Notes: generated by a model from the sequence alone, not told the origin. Shown: positions 47,433-56,381, counted from the stretch's first letter. The stretch is DNA of 64,000 bases from an uncultured Lachnospiraceae bacterium (GCA_910577735.1 CAJTOO010000007.1:350-64349); one strand, 5' to 3'. Program-made: numbers and translations.

Positions 47433-48203
47433 TTATTCGTTTGAATCTGCAAACAGTTCCGCCGTCTGCGCACTGTCCGGATAATTAATCAGTACAGCCT
47501 TGTTCACACCCCAGAAAACAAAAATGCTTCCTGCCGCCGCTGCGCTTGCCCCGCTGTCTATCGCCTTCCTGCAATCCTGTAAGCTGCCTGCTCCTCCGCA
47601 GGCAATCACAGGCACCTGCACGCTCTCCGAGACTTCCCTGATCAATTCATAATCGTAACCGTTCATCATGCCGTCCTGTATGATGGAATTTAAGAAAATC
47701 TCTCCGGCTCCTGCGTCTTCCAGCCTTCTGGCATATTCTCCCGGACCGTACCTGGTGCCATGGTTACCGTTTTCCGTCTTAACCACAGCCTTGCCAAACA
47801 GATTCTTCCCAACATCCATGGCCCCTACAATGCTCTGGCTCCCATAAACTGCGGCGGCCTCGTGAATCAATTCCGGATGCTCTAAAGCCGCTGCATTAAT
47901 GGATACTTTTTCAAAACCGATCCGAAACAACATACCAATATCCTCAAGCGAAGTAATCCCGCCTCCATAGCATAATGGCATGAAACACTGCTCGGTAATC
48001 TTACTTAAATACTCAAAATCAGGCCGTCTGTGTGTACGTGTCGCATGAATATCCAGAAATACCAGTTCATCCACTTCCCTGTCATTATAAATCTTGACAG
48101 CATTAATCGGATCACCTACATACACCGGTTTGCGAAACTGTACTGTTTTAACTAATTTTCCGTTGTCCAGTAAAAGACACGGAATCAGTCTGTTATGATA
48201 CAT
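47433..48203 (-). CDS. HisF-like acetamidino sugar modification protein (AglZ/HisF2 type)
   Basis: A 256-residue HisF-like TIM barrel (RLIPCLLLDNGKLVKTVQF, DELVFLDIHAT, CYGGGI, IACGGAGS). The residue equal to catalytic Asp11 of HisF is Leu11 here (CLLL instead of CLDV), so the histidine cyclase reaction is not expected. With the HisH-like glutaminase it is thought to channel ammonia to the sugar amidotransferase (wbpG) for acetamidino group formation. The start at 48203 has GGAGG six bases upstream; an ATG 42 bases earlier does not. Confidence 0.83.
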   Translation of the reverse strand: MYHNRLIPCLLLDNGKLVKTVQFRKPVYVGDPINAVKIYNDREVDELVFLDIHATRTHRRPDFEYLSKITEQCFMPLCYGGGITSLEDIGMLFRIGFEKVSINAAALEHPELIHEAAAVYGSQSIVGAMDVGKNLFGKAVVKTENGNHGTRYGPGEYARRLEDAGAGEIFLNSIIQDGMMNGYDYELIREVSESVQVPVIACGGAGSLQDCRKAIDSGASAAAAGSIFVFWGVNKAVLINYPDSAQTAELFADSNE

Positions 48204-48231
48204 ACGAATCCTCCATATCAGAGCAGTTTCT

Positions 48232-48843
48232 TCACACTTTCGCAAAATTCCCTAAAATACCCATCCCGTACTTGTGACTCTTTTCGGGATGAAACTGCGT
48301 TCCCATGATATTGCCCCTTTCCACCACAGAATCAAACCGTATCCCGTACTCTGTCGTGGCCGCTGCATCTTCTCTGTTCCTGCACTGCACATAGTAAGAA
48401 TGCACAAAATAATATCGCTCTCCGCCAACGGAATCGGCAAACAAAGGGGATTCCTTTTGTTTCTCAATATAATCCCAGCCCATGTGGGGAATCTTAAGCT
48501 GCGGCTGATCCGGGAACTCAAACTTTTTCACATTCCCCGGGATCCACCCAAGACCGTCACAACCGCCTTCTTCACTGTACTCCAACAAAAGCTGCATACC
48601 AAGGCAGATACCAAGAATGGGGGTTTTGTCTTCCAACACTTTATGATTCAAGACGTCCAGCAAATCCGATCTTCTGATGACATCCATAGCCGTACCGAAA
48701 TTACCTACCCCTGGAAGGATTAATTTATCAGCCTTGCGAATCACTTCCGGGTCTCCGGTGACAGTACTGTCATATCCTAGATATTTCAACATATTTTTCA
48801 CAGAATTGAGATTCCCCATTCCGTAATCGACTATTGTGATCAT
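48232..48843 (-). CDS. HisH-like glutamine amidotransferase subunit
   Basis: A 203-residue class I glutaminase: IVDYGMGNLNSVKNML at the start, LPGVGNFG as oxyanion region, GICLGMQLL with the nucleophile cysteine, and QFHPEKS with the catalytic His and Glu. It supplies ammonia by glutamine hydrolysis. No other histidine biosynthesis genes are present, and its neighbours are a sugar amidotransferase and a HisF-like protein, so its role is sugar amidination. GGAGG lies 7 bases upstream. Confidence 0.85.
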   Translation of the reverse strand: MITIVDYGMGNLNSVKNMLKYLGYDSTVTGDPEVIRKADKLILPGVGNFGTAMDVIRRSDLLDVLNHKVLEDKTPILGICLGMQLLLEYSEEGGCDGLGWIPGNVKKFEFPDQPQLKIPHMGWDYIEKQKESPLFADSVGGERYYFVHSYYVQCRNREDAAATTEYGIRFDSVVERGNIMGTQFHPEKSHKYGMGILGNFAKV

Positions 48844-48890
48844 CCCCTGGCCTCCATAATGTTCTGCGACACTTTACCCATCTTACACAA

Positions 48891-48992
48891 CTATTTGCGC
48901 CACTGTTTATGAATATGGAAATGCCACAAGTGCACAATATCCTCCATCAGGTAGATACATCCAAATACCACTTTCTTAATCATCTTTTTCAT
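48891..48992 (-). CDS. Possible small protein of 33 residues
   Basis: An ATG overlapping the wbpG stop codon (ATGA) opens a 33-codon frame that ends in TAG at 48891-48893. The product begins MKKMIKKVVFG and is basic, with a short hydrophobic stretch (VVFGCIYLMEDIVHLW) and a His-rich tail. It fills most of the 145-base gap between wbpG and the hisH-like gene. No family is recognised; the coupling to wbpG is the only support. Confidence 0.35.
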   Translation of the reverse strand: MKKMIKKVVFGCIYLMEDIVHLWHFHIHKQWRK

Positions 48993-50101
48993 CTGCCTGC
49001 CCCGCCAAACATCTTAGATAATTTCTGTATCAGTCTTCCTGTCAAATCATTCTCGTTATTAGGGTAATCCCAGTAACTCAGACACTCTGCCTGCATGATC
49101 TTGTCAAATTCTGCTCTGGAAATCTGCATCTTTTCACAAAAATATGCAATATCACGCTCGATGGTCTGCTCATCATAGGGCAGACTCTTTAACATCTCAA
49201 GAGCTTCCTGTCTTTCAAGCTGTCCCGCCACAATCAGACTTGACAGATGCATCCTGCGCTTGTCATATCCGAATTTAACAGGTAATATATAAGTCTGATA
49301 AAATTTCGTGTAAAAGGATTCATAATGCTTCCCGCCATAATCTCTCCAGCTGTAATTTGCCTGCAGGAACTTTTTGGCTTCCTCTTTATTGTAGTCTATA
49401 TAATCCAGAAGATTGAACCAGACAAACTTTCTCGTAAAGTAATCATAATCCGGACGGTTAAAGTATGGAAATGTTTTCAGCCTGCCCGATCCTTCACCAT
49501 GCATCTTATAGACAGACTTGATATAATGCCAGTCAAAATGCCCGTAGGACCACTTTCTGGGAAGGATGCCTTCCGAGGAACTGTTATGCCCCATAATAAT
49601 ATACTTACAGCCATATTTATGGGCCAGCATCCCCATCACCGGAAAGATCATGTGGTCTGTCGGAATCTCACAGTCCGGTGTGGAAGCCTTGAAAAATGCC
49701 AGCTGCAATGCCCGGAATTCCTGCCAGTCCACCACATAAGTATATAAATCTATCCCCAGCTTCTCAAGCAGGTTCTTGATGTTCTCCACTGCCAGTTCAG
49801 AATCCCATCCATTGTCAATATGCACTGCCAGGGGACGAAGCCCCATCTGCTTGACCAGATACATGACATAACAACTGTCTACACCGCCGCTGATACCGAC
49901 TATACAGTCGTATTTCTTACCCTGTCCCTCTGCCTTTACTTTCTCCTGAAAAGCTGTCAGGTCAAAGTTCTTTCTTTTCTCTTCCACTTCCCGCAGTTTC
50001 TTCTTCGCAGCCCTGCAATGATTGCAGACTCCCTGCTCATCAAAGACAATCTCCGGATCCGAAGTATCCATGACACAATAACTGCACACTTGATAGTTCA
50101 T
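48989..50101 (-). CDS. wbpG: N-acetyl sugar amidotransferase (WbpG/PseA family)
   Basis: A 370-residue enzyme with the N-terminal CSYCVMDT and CNHC cysteine pairs (zinc-ribbon-like), the ATP pyrophosphatase loop CIVGISGGVDSCYV, PDCEIPTDHM and IIMGHNSSSE. It converts an acetamido group of a sugar into an acetamidino group using ammonia from the HisH/HisF-type partners coded just downstream. The start at 50101 has GGAGG five bases upstream. Confidence 0.88.
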   Translation of the reverse strand: MNYQVCSYCVMDTSDPEIVFDEQGVCNHCRAAKKKLREVEEKRKNFDLTAFQEKVKAEGQGKKYDCIVGISGGVDSCYVMYLVKQMGLRPLAVHIDNGWDSELAVENIKNLLEKLGIDLYTYVVDWQEFRALQLAFFKASTPDCEIPTDHMIFPVMGMLAHKYGCKYIIMGHNSSSEGILPRKWSYGHFDWHYIKSVYKMHGEGSGRLKTFPYFNRPDYDYFTRKFVWFNLLDYIDYNKEEAKKFLQANYSWRDYGGKHYESFYTKFYQTYILPVKFGYDKRRMHLSSLIVAGQLERQEALEMLKSLPYDEQTIERDIAYFCEKMQISRAEFDKIMQAECLSYWDYPNNENDLTGRLIQKLSKMFGGAGR

Positions 50102-50120
50102 TCTGACCTCCACACCCATC

Positions 50121-51308
50121 TCACTTCCACAAACTCAACACCCGCTCACACACCGCCGCAATCTGTTCCTCTTCCAGATAAGGATGTATGGGAAGCGACA
50201 CACATCTTTCGCAGATATCCTCCGTCTGCGTACAGGGCACAGCTTCCACCAGCCGTCCCGCAAATGCCTGCTGTAGATGCATGGGCTTCTTGTAATAAAC
50301 TGCCGTGGGAATCCCGGCTTCCTTTAAGGCCGCCATCAATCGTTCCCGTTCTTCTTTATCCTTCACACAGATAGTATACTGGGCCCAGGCACAGCGTATC
50401 CCCTGCTGGATCACCGGTGTCTTTACCACGCCCGCAAGACGTTTCGTATACTCGGCTGCTATCTGATCGCATCTGTCAAGCTCTTCTTCCAGGAAGTCCA
50501 TCTTGGCGAGCAGAACCGCCGCCTGCAGGGTATCCAATCTGGAATTTAACCCGATACGGATATTGTCGTATTTATCCCCGCCCTTGCCGTGCACATGCAG
50601 GGAACGCAGTCTGTCCGCCCACGCATCATTGTCTGTAAAGACCGCGCCGCCATCCCCATAACACCCCAGAGGCTTTGCCGGGAAGAAGGATGTGGTGGAG
50701 ATATCCCCGAAACTGCAGGCTCTTTGTTCCCCGATACGGCTCCCAAAAGACTGGGCCGCATCCTCTAAGATAAGCAGATGATAACGGTCTGCTATCCCGC
50801 GTATCTTCTTATACTCGGCAGGCTGTCCGAACAGATCCACTGCCACAATCACCCTGGGCGTAAGGTCCGTATGATGCACCACATATTCTATGGCTCTCTC
50901 AAGGCTTTCCAGACTGATGTTATAGGTGTCTGCGTCAATGTCCACAAACACAGGCTCTGCTCCCATCAGGGGCACCACCTCTCCACTGGAAAAGAAAGTG
51001 AAGTCCGGTACAAACACCGCATCCCCCGGTCCGATCTCCCAGGCCATCAGGGCCAGCTGCAGGGCATCCGTCCCATTGGCACAGGTGATACAGTGTTTCA
51101 CGCCCGCATAGGCTGCAAGCCGCTCCTCCAGCTGTGCAACCTGGGGGCCGCTGATGTAGTGGGCATCCTGTATCACTGCCTTTACGGCATCATCTATTTC
51201 CTTCTGATGTTCCTGATATTGTTTTTTCAAATCCCGAAATTCCATCGCCGTTGTCTTCTTTCTCTCTTTGTATACATTTTCTATCCCAGCATCTTCTGCT
51301 GTACTCAT
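50121..51308 (-). CDS. wbpE: UDP-2-acetamido-3-keto-uronate 3-aminotransferase (WbpE, DegT family)
   Basis: PLP-dependent sugar aminotransferase. MEFRDLKKQY begins the domain, CITCANGTDALQLAL binds cofactor phosphate, DLFGQPAEY and EDAAQSFGS carry the conserved Asp, and TTSFFPAKPLGCYGDGG carries the Schiff-base lysine. It adds the 3-amino group in the UDP-2,3-diamino-uronic acid pathway. The open frame starts at 51308; the ATG at 51245 matches where family members begin, and the extra 21 residues may not be translated. Confidence 0.85.
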   Translation of the reverse strand: MSTAEDAGIENVYKERKKTTAMEFRDLKKQYQEHQKEIDDAVKAVIQDAHYISGPQVAQLEERLAAYAGVKHCITCANGTDALQLALMAWEIGPGDAVFVPDFTFFSSGEVVPLMGAEPVFVDIDADTYNISLESLERAIEYVVHHTDLTPRVIVAVDLFGQPAEYKKIRGIADRYHLLILEDAAQSFGSRIGEQRACSFGDISTTSFFPAKPLGCYGDGGAVFTDNDAWADRLRSLHVHGKGGDKYDNIRIGLNSRLDTLQAAVLLAKMDFLEEELDRCDQIAAEYTKRLAGVVKTPVIQQGIRCAWAQYTICVKDKEERERLMAALKEAGIPTAVYYKKPMHLQQAFAGRLVEAVPCTQTEDICERCVSLPIHPYLEEEQIAAVCERVLSLWK

Positions 51309-51356
51309 TGTCTTTTCAGTAAATTTTAGTCATCTACAGTAAATTTTAAAGGCAGG

Positions 51357-51857
51357 TCACATCTTTTCTACGATATTCCCCTGCTCATCCACCTTGCCGC
51401 ATACTCTGGCAGGCACGCCCTTACATAGTGCATACGCCGGTATATCTTCCGTCACCACAGCCCCTGCCGCCACCATCGCATACTTCCCGATCCTGTGACC
51501 GCACACAATCGTGGCATTGGCTCCTATGCTTGCGCCTTCCTCCACCACTGTACGCAGATACCCCTCTCTTCCTTTCGGGTATCGCGCTCTCGGTGTCAGA
51601 TCATTGGTAAAAACGCAGGATGGGCCTAAGAAAACACCGTCATGAATCTCCACGCCCTCATACACCGACACATTGTTCTGAATCTTGACTTCCTTGCCAA
51701 TGGTAACGTTATTAGAGATATTTACGTTCTGTCCAAGCGAACACTTCTCTCCGATCACTGCGCCGGACTGAATATGACAGAAGTGCCATATTTTTGTCCC
51801 TTCACCAATGTGTACATTTTCATCAATGCAGCTGCTCTCATGCACATAATAACCCAT
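51357..51857 (-). CDS. wbpD: UDP-3-amino-uronate N-acetyltransferase (WbpD, left-handed beta-helix)
   Basis: A 166-residue hexapeptide-repeat acyltransferase with many GxGT/IG repeats, the catalytic-site stretch VFTNDLTPRARYPKG typical of WbpD/WlbB, and the closing AGAVVTEDIPAYALCKGVPARVCG. It acetylates the 3-amino group after WbpE. The ATG overlaps the wbpB stop (TGATG) and AAGGGAG lies upstream. Confidence 0.88.
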   Translation of the reverse strand: MGYYVHESSCIDENVHIGEGTKIWHFCHIQSGAVIGEKCSLGQNVNISNNVTIGKEVKIQNNVSVYEGVEIHDGVFLGPSCVFTNDLTPRARYPKGREGYLRTVVEEGASIGANATIVCGHRIGKYAMVAAGAVVTEDIPAYALCKGVPARVCGKVDEQGNIVEKM

Positions 51858-52933
51858 CAGGCAAATCTCCCTTTAAAATCAATGGTGGCACACGCCTCCA
51901 TCGGAAACTTCACAATCTCTCCCGTGGCCGCCGACTGATAAATTGCAAGCACCAGTTCCAACGCCCTTTTACCCGCCTGTGCATCCACATAGGGGGCCCT
52001 GTCATACGTAATGGCATCTATCATATCTTCGTATAAAGGAGTGTGTCCATAGCCATATACATTGGGCGGATTCTCATGGAACTGCGCCTTCACTTCCTCC
52101 GCATTATCAAGCACATCCGCGAACCGCCACTCTTCTATCACATTGACGGAACTCCCGCCTGCCTTCACCGTGCCTTTCTCCCCGAACAGATACAATGTCT
52201 CTTCCAGGTTGGCCGGATACACGTTGCTGGTTCCCTCCACAATGCCATAGGCCCCGTTTTTAAAACGGATCAGGGCGATTCCCAGATCTTCCGCTTCGAT
52301 ATAATCATGTTTCAGCCTGTCCGTCATACCAACAACACTGTCAATCTCATCGCCCATCATCCAGCGCAGAAGATCGATGTTATGAATACACTGGTTCATC
52401 AGCGTACCGCCGTCCTGTTCCCAGGTTCCGCGCCATTTCGCCCTGGAATAATACTCATAGTCCCTGGCCCAGCGGACATGGGCTGTGCCGTGAAACATCC
52501 TGCCGAAGCGGTCCATCTCCACTGCCTCCCGGATTTTCTGAATAGATTTGTTAAAACGGTTCTGATGACAGGCGCAGACCTTCACCCCCTCTTTATTAGC
52601 AGTCTCAATAATCCTGTCCGCATCGGCAAGAGACAGGGCGATGGGCTTTTCTATGATCAGATTGACATGGCCCATGGTCATACAGTCCACAGCTATCTGG
52701 GCATGTTTGCCGCTCTCTGTGGCGATTGCCACCAGCTGGGGCTGTTCCTTTTCTATCATTTCCTTATAATCCGTATAACAATTCACTGTGTCCGGCAGTT
52801 TAAACTTTATCATCTTATCCCGCATATTGTGCGGATTCAGATCACAGATAGCTGCGATTTCCAACCCATTTTTCTGTGCTGCCACAATATGATTCGGTGA
52901 TATCCTGCCGCATCCGATCAACGCGTATTTCAT
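51857..52933 (-). CDS. wbpB: UDP-N-acetylglucosaminuronate 3-dehydrogenase (WbpB, Gfo/Idh/MocA)
   Basis: A 358-residue NAD-dependent sugar oxidoreductase. KYALIGCGRISPNH is the Rossmann nucleotide-binding start, IIEKPIALSLADADRI holds the catalytic EKP motif, and NQCIHNIDLLRWMMGDEI the second-domain histidine motif. It oxidises C3 of UDP-GlcNAcA so that WbpE can aminate it. The start at 52933 follows GGAG; earlier ATGs lead into the 19-bp tandem repeats. WbpA, which makes the uronate, is not in the window. Confidence 0.87.
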   Translation of the reverse strand: MKYALIGCGRISPNHIVAAQKNGLEIAAICDLNPHNMRDKMIKFKLPDTVNCYTDYKEMIEKEQPQLVAIATESGKHAQIAVDCMTMGHVNLIIEKPIALSLADADRIIETANKEGVKVCACHQNRFNKSIQKIREAVEMDRFGRMFHGTAHVRWARDYEYYSRAKWRGTWEQDGGTLMNQCIHNIDLLRWMMGDEIDSVVGMTDRLKHDYIEAEDLGIALIRFKNGAYGIVEGTSNVYPANLEETLYLFGEKGTVKAGGSSVNVIEEWRFADVLDNAEEVKAQFHENPPNVYGYGHTPLYEDMIDAITYDRAPYVDAQAGKRALELVLAIYQSAATGEIVKFPMEACATIDFKGRFA

Positions 52934-52959
52934 CATGTTCTCCATTTCCACGCAGTCTC

Positions 52960-53035
52960 GTCCCAACTTCATTAAAGTGTCTCAACTTCGTTAAGCTGTC
53001 TCAACTTCGTTAAGCTGTCTCAACTTCGTTGAGAC
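52960..53035. repeat. Four tandem 19-bp repeats ending in a perfect hairpin
   Basis: Units begin at 52960, 52979, 52998 and 53017. Units 2 and 3 are identical; unit 1 differs at a few bases; unit 4 ends differently and forms an 8-bp stem (GTCTCAAC/GTTGAGAC) with a three-base loop at 53017-53035. The array fills the gap between wbpI and wbpB. Confidence 0.75.
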
Positions 53036-53050
53036 GGAGCGTTACTTATT

Positions 53051-54121
53051 TTATAGAAACTGTCTCTCTTGCAGTGCCTGTATCATCTTATCAGCCGCAT
53101 GTCCGTCTCCATAGAATCCGGGCCGCTGTGCCTGCGGGATATGTTTCGCTTCTTTGGCAAACGCAAGCGCCCCTTGCAGACTCTCTTCCTTCTGCGGATC
53201 CACTTTGCGGATCCAGTCGATCTGCACCAGATCCTCCCACACTTCCGCATCCATCATAAACAGGCATTTTGCTCCCGCAAAGGAGGACTCCTTGGATACA
53301 CCGCCGGAATCTGTAAGAATCAGTCTGGCCCTCTGCATCAGCGCCACCATTTCCACATATCCCACCGGTTCTATGATTTCAAAATTTTCTATCTCCTGCG
53401 CCCTCTCCCACAGGCCATATTCCATCAGACATTTCCTGGTCCGCGGATGCAGAGGGCAGATGATCTTCTCTCCCAGACGCTCCACCAGCTGCAAGATACT
53501 TTCCATCCGCTCTTTAGACGAAGTATTCTCCTGTCTGTGCCAGGTCATTAATATAATTTCCTGCGCCTGCGCTGCCTGGTCTGCCTGTGCAGAAATCTCC
53601 AGATAAGTATCATACATGATATCACCCGTCATACAGGCTTTCCCGCCAAGGCCCTCTGCCTGCAGGTTTTTCATGGAAAGCGCATCCGGGCAGAAAAGAA
53701 TATCCGACAGATGATCCGTCACAATCCGGTTACACTCCTCCGGATTTTCCTTACTGTGCAGTCTGGGACCGGCTTCCACATGGGCTGTTGGAATACACAG
53801 TTTAGACGTAACCAGAGCTCCCGCCATGGTTGTGTTGGTATCCCCATAAAGAACCACCAGATCCGGCTTCTTCTCCAACAGTTCCTGCTCTATGCCCACC
53901 ATTGCCTTGGCCGTCATCTGCGCGTGGCTTCCGCCGCCTGCCTGCAGGTTCACGTAAGGCGCCGGTATCCCCAGTTCCTCAAAAAACACAGCTGACATAT
54001 TCTCGTCATAGTGCTGCCCGCTGTGAATGATATTCTGTGCATAGCCTGCCCTCTCAAATGCATGATACAAGGGTGCAAGTTTGATAAACTGCGGACGGTT
54101 TCCTACAATATGTGTGATCAT
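53051..54121 (-). CDS. wbpI: Non-hydrolysing UDP-sugar 2-epimerase (WbpI/WecB family)
   Basis: A 356-residue GT-B-fold epimerase: THIVGNRPQFIKLAPLY, IIHSGQHYDENMS, VVLYGDTNTTMAGAL, TAHVEAGPRLHSKENPEECNRIVTDHLSD, LMTWHRQEN and TDSGGVSKESSFAG cover all conserved active-site regions. Placed with wbpB/D/E it should convert UDP-2,3-diacetamido-2,3-dideoxy-glucuronate into the mannuronate epimer; a plain UDP-GlcNAc epimerase role is possible. The start at 54121 has GGAG 6 bases upstream. Confidence 0.87.
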   Translation of the reverse strand: MITHIVGNRPQFIKLAPLYHAFERAGYAQNIIHSGQHYDENMSAVFFEELGIPAPYVNLQAGGGSHAQMTAKAMVGIEQELLEKKPDLVVLYGDTNTTMAGALVTSKLCIPTAHVEAGPRLHSKENPEECNRIVTDHLSDILFCPDALSMKNLQAEGLGGKACMTGDIMYDTYLEISAQADQAAQAQEIILMTWHRQENTSSKERMESILQLVERLGEKIICPLHPRTRKCLMEYGLWERAQEIENFEIIEPVGYVEMVALMQRARLILTDSGGVSKESSFAGAKCLFMMDAEVWEDLVQIDWIRKVDPQKEESLQGALAFAKEAKHIPQAQRPGFYGDGHAADKMIQALQERQFL

Positions 54122-54220
54122 GCCACTCTCCATTCCGGAACGTTACCACCATAACCCTGACAAATTTGCGACGCTCCGGCACAAATCCGCGGATAAACTT
54201 TCTTATGCATTAACTGCCAT

Positions 54221-54239
54221 GCATCTGCTTCGCAGATGC
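54221..54239. other. Perfect 8-bp hairpin after a glycosyltransferase stop codon
   Basis: GCATCTGC, loop of three, GCAGATGC, directly downstream of the TGA of the GT4 at 54240. On the minus strand the loop reads GAA closed by C-G, as in the hairpin at 53017-53035. No T-run follows, so it is not a typical terminator; it might be an RNA stability or processing element. Confidence 0.5.
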
Positions 54240-55346
54240 TCACACAATATACTCTATGATCGGACGCATCACTGCCTCCATGCTCACATGGTCCATGGCA
54301 AACTGTCGAATCTCACCGGCCAGTTCACGCTTGTCCCCTGCCTTCTTCCTGATCTGTTCAAAAAAGCCGATAATCTCTTCCATATCCACAGCGCTTTCGT
54401 CATTGGGAACGGTCTTTGCATAAGGATAATCCGCTTCCAGCACATCGATGGCGCAGCCGGTGAGAAGCGGCATGCCTTTGGCCAGACACTCTCTGGATTT
54501 TAACGCCATCATTTTACCAAAATACCCTACTTTATACATTCCAAAAGAAATCAGTGCCAAATCACTTTCGTCATACAGCGCATCCAGTTCCTGCCCTGTG
54601 AGCGTGGGATAAAAATGTACAGAATCCTCCAGATGATATTTCTGTACCAGTTCCTGATATAACGGCTTCTCCGGCCCGTCACCCACCAGATTCAGTTCCA
54701 CCCGATAAGCGCCGTCCGCTTTCTTTTCATAATACTGATGCAGTCCCTCTATGATACGCTCATATCCGTGGTGTCTCTGCATAAAGGCAACTGCTATCAT
54801 ACGAAGTTTGCTATCTTCAAACTGTCCGCCAATCTGCCTGACGCTCTCCACATCAATGCCATTGGTGGTGCAAAGCGTGGGAATCCCGAAAATCTCCCGA
54901 TCCTCCGTGTAAGTCACGAACCGGTCCACATACCGTTTCAGGCGGGGTCTGTAGATGCGTTCCTTGAAATAGAAAGGCCAGGCGTTCCATTTGCCAAAGT
55001 CGTCCTTATCATAGGGATAGGAAAAAATTTCGATGATAATCTTGCAATGGGGAAATTTTTCCTTGACCTTTCTCCAAAAAGTCAAATAGGCCCTGTCTGC
55101 AACCGTCCTCCTGACATACAAAAAGTCAGGCTGCTCCAACTGCTCCAAAGCCTTTTCATACTCTCTTCTGATAGACATGGTGGGAAAAAGCCCCAGAATC
55201 CTTTCCGGCAGAGATCTTACCGGTGTGACCACTTCCAGTTCCCGCATATCATAATATTTCCTAAACTCCACCATCTGCATGTCCATTTTCTTGCTGACAC
55301 CGATGGATTCACGTCCTCCAAAATGGATATAATAACCTTTTTTCAT
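54240..55346 (-). CDS. Glycosyltransferase family 4-like
   Basis: A 368-residue GT-B protein. The N-terminal half begins MKKGYYIHFGGRESIGVSKKM, CKIIIEIFSYPYDKDD fits the inter-domain region, LRMIAVAFMQRHHGYERIIEGL opens the donor domain, LNLVGDGPEK is conserved, and ALISFGMYKVGYFGKMMALKSRECLAKGMPLLTG carries the donor-binding Lys and Glu positions. It lies between the wbpI gene and a GT2. The ribosome binding site is weak. Confidence 0.8.
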   Translation of the reverse strand: MKKGYYIHFGGRESIGVSKKMDMQMVEFRKYYDMRELEVVTPVRSLPERILGLFPTMSIRREYEKALEQLEQPDFLYVRRTVADRAYLTFWRKVKEKFPHCKIIIEIFSYPYDKDDFGKWNAWPFYFKERIYRPRLKRYVDRFVTYTEDREIFGIPTLCTTNGIDVESVRQIGGQFEDSKLRMIAVAFMQRHHGYERIIEGLHQYYEKKADGAYRVELNLVGDGPEKPLYQELVQKYHLEDSVHFYPTLTGQELDALYDESDLALISFGMYKVGYFGKMMALKSRECLAKGMPLLTGCAIDVLEADYPYAKTVPNDESAVDMEEIIGFFEQIRKKAGDKRELAGEIRQFAMDHVSMEAVMRPIIEYIV

Positions 55347-55461
55347 AATATTGTAATCATATCACACTTACCATCCCAATGCAAACCGTCTTGTGTCCGG
55401 CATTCACGCTCCGTCTTTTATCCGGCTCATTGTCCCATTCCTGTCCTGCAACTGCCCGGCC

Positions 55462-56328
55462 TCAGACTTCCCTGCCTGTTTCCCTTAACAGATACTCCCG
55501 ATAAATCCCGGCAGAATCCACAATGTTTTTCATCCGAAACTTTATCTTCTTCCTGTTATCGGCATCCACCGTCTCTGTGGCCCGCCCCTCCATATGCATG
55601 ACCTGCAGAGCCGGACGGTAACGCACAATCTTATGATGCTGTCTGCACCACAGAAGCATGATATTTTCCTCATAATAAAATCTGGTCTCCGGCGCAAAGA
55701 CTTTGTCCCTGTCCTGAAAGTATTCTCTGGAAAACACCAGGCAGGCGCCCATGACACAGACATCGTCCCAGTTCCTGTCATAGGACAGTCCTGCTTTCAC
55801 TTCCAGATTCTGAAAGTAACGCTTCATAACCGGATAAAACAACGAAAATGCCCCCAGCACCACGCGGTTTAGAAAAATCGTCCTGCCAACCTGCCCCGTA
55901 TCAGGCAGGGTGTCCGAAATGGGACTCTGGTGAATCTGCCTTTCAGGATCATAGATATCCGGCCCCAGAACGGCAAAGGGCTCCTTCTCATAGGTTTCCC
56001 GAATCAACGTAGTAAATTCTTCCTGCGCAAAAATAACATCGTTATTCGCCACTACCAAAAAGTCAGGATCCCATTTTGTCAAAGCATAGGCACATCCAGC
56101 GTTGTTCCCCCTGGAAAAGCCGTCGTTTTCTTTCTTTAATACTATATCTATGGTTTTATCATGCGCATATTTGTGAGACAATAACTGTCCGGTGCCATTG
56201 GGGGAAGCATTGTCTACAATGACAATCCTGATGTCCTGCCGGCCTTCCAGCTCCTTAATGGATTGTATACACTTTTCCGTGTCTTCTATTCCGTTGTAAT
56301 GCAATATCACAAAACAGATGCATCCCAT
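55462..56328 (-). CDS. Glycosyltransferase family 2 (rhamnosyltransferase-like)
   Basis: A 288-residue GT-A enzyme: CFVILHYNGIEDTEKCI, IVDNASPNGTGQLL, NDGFSRGNNAGCAYAL, VVANNDVIF as the metal-binding site, and a later region with VFAPETRFYYEENIMLLWCRQ. AGGAG lies 9 bases before ATG. It resembles the GT2 at 14542-15429 in layout. Confidence 0.85.
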   Translation of the reverse strand: MGCICFVILHYNGIEDTEKCIQSIKELEGRQDIRIVIVDNASPNGTGQLLSHKYAHDKTIDIVLKKENDGFSRGNNAGCAYALTKWDPDFLVVANNDVIFAQEEFTTLIRETYEKEPFAVLGPDIYDPERQIHQSPISDTLPDTGQVGRTIFLNRVVLGAFSLFYPVMKRYFQNLEVKAGLSYDRNWDDVCVMGACLVFSREYFQDRDKVFAPETRFYYEENIMLLWCRQHHKIVRYRPALQVMHMEGRATETVDADNRKKIKFRMKNIVDSAGIYREYLLRETGREV

Positions 56329-56381
56329 GATGTGCCACTCCTGTTTATTGATTCTGGCTTATTGTGTGCAATACCTTTCTG

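Noticed and set aside
47433..48843. hisF and hisH as histidine biosynthesis genes
   Set aside because: No other his genes are near, the HisF-like protein lacks the catalytic Asp11, and wbpG is adjacent; sugar amidination fits better.
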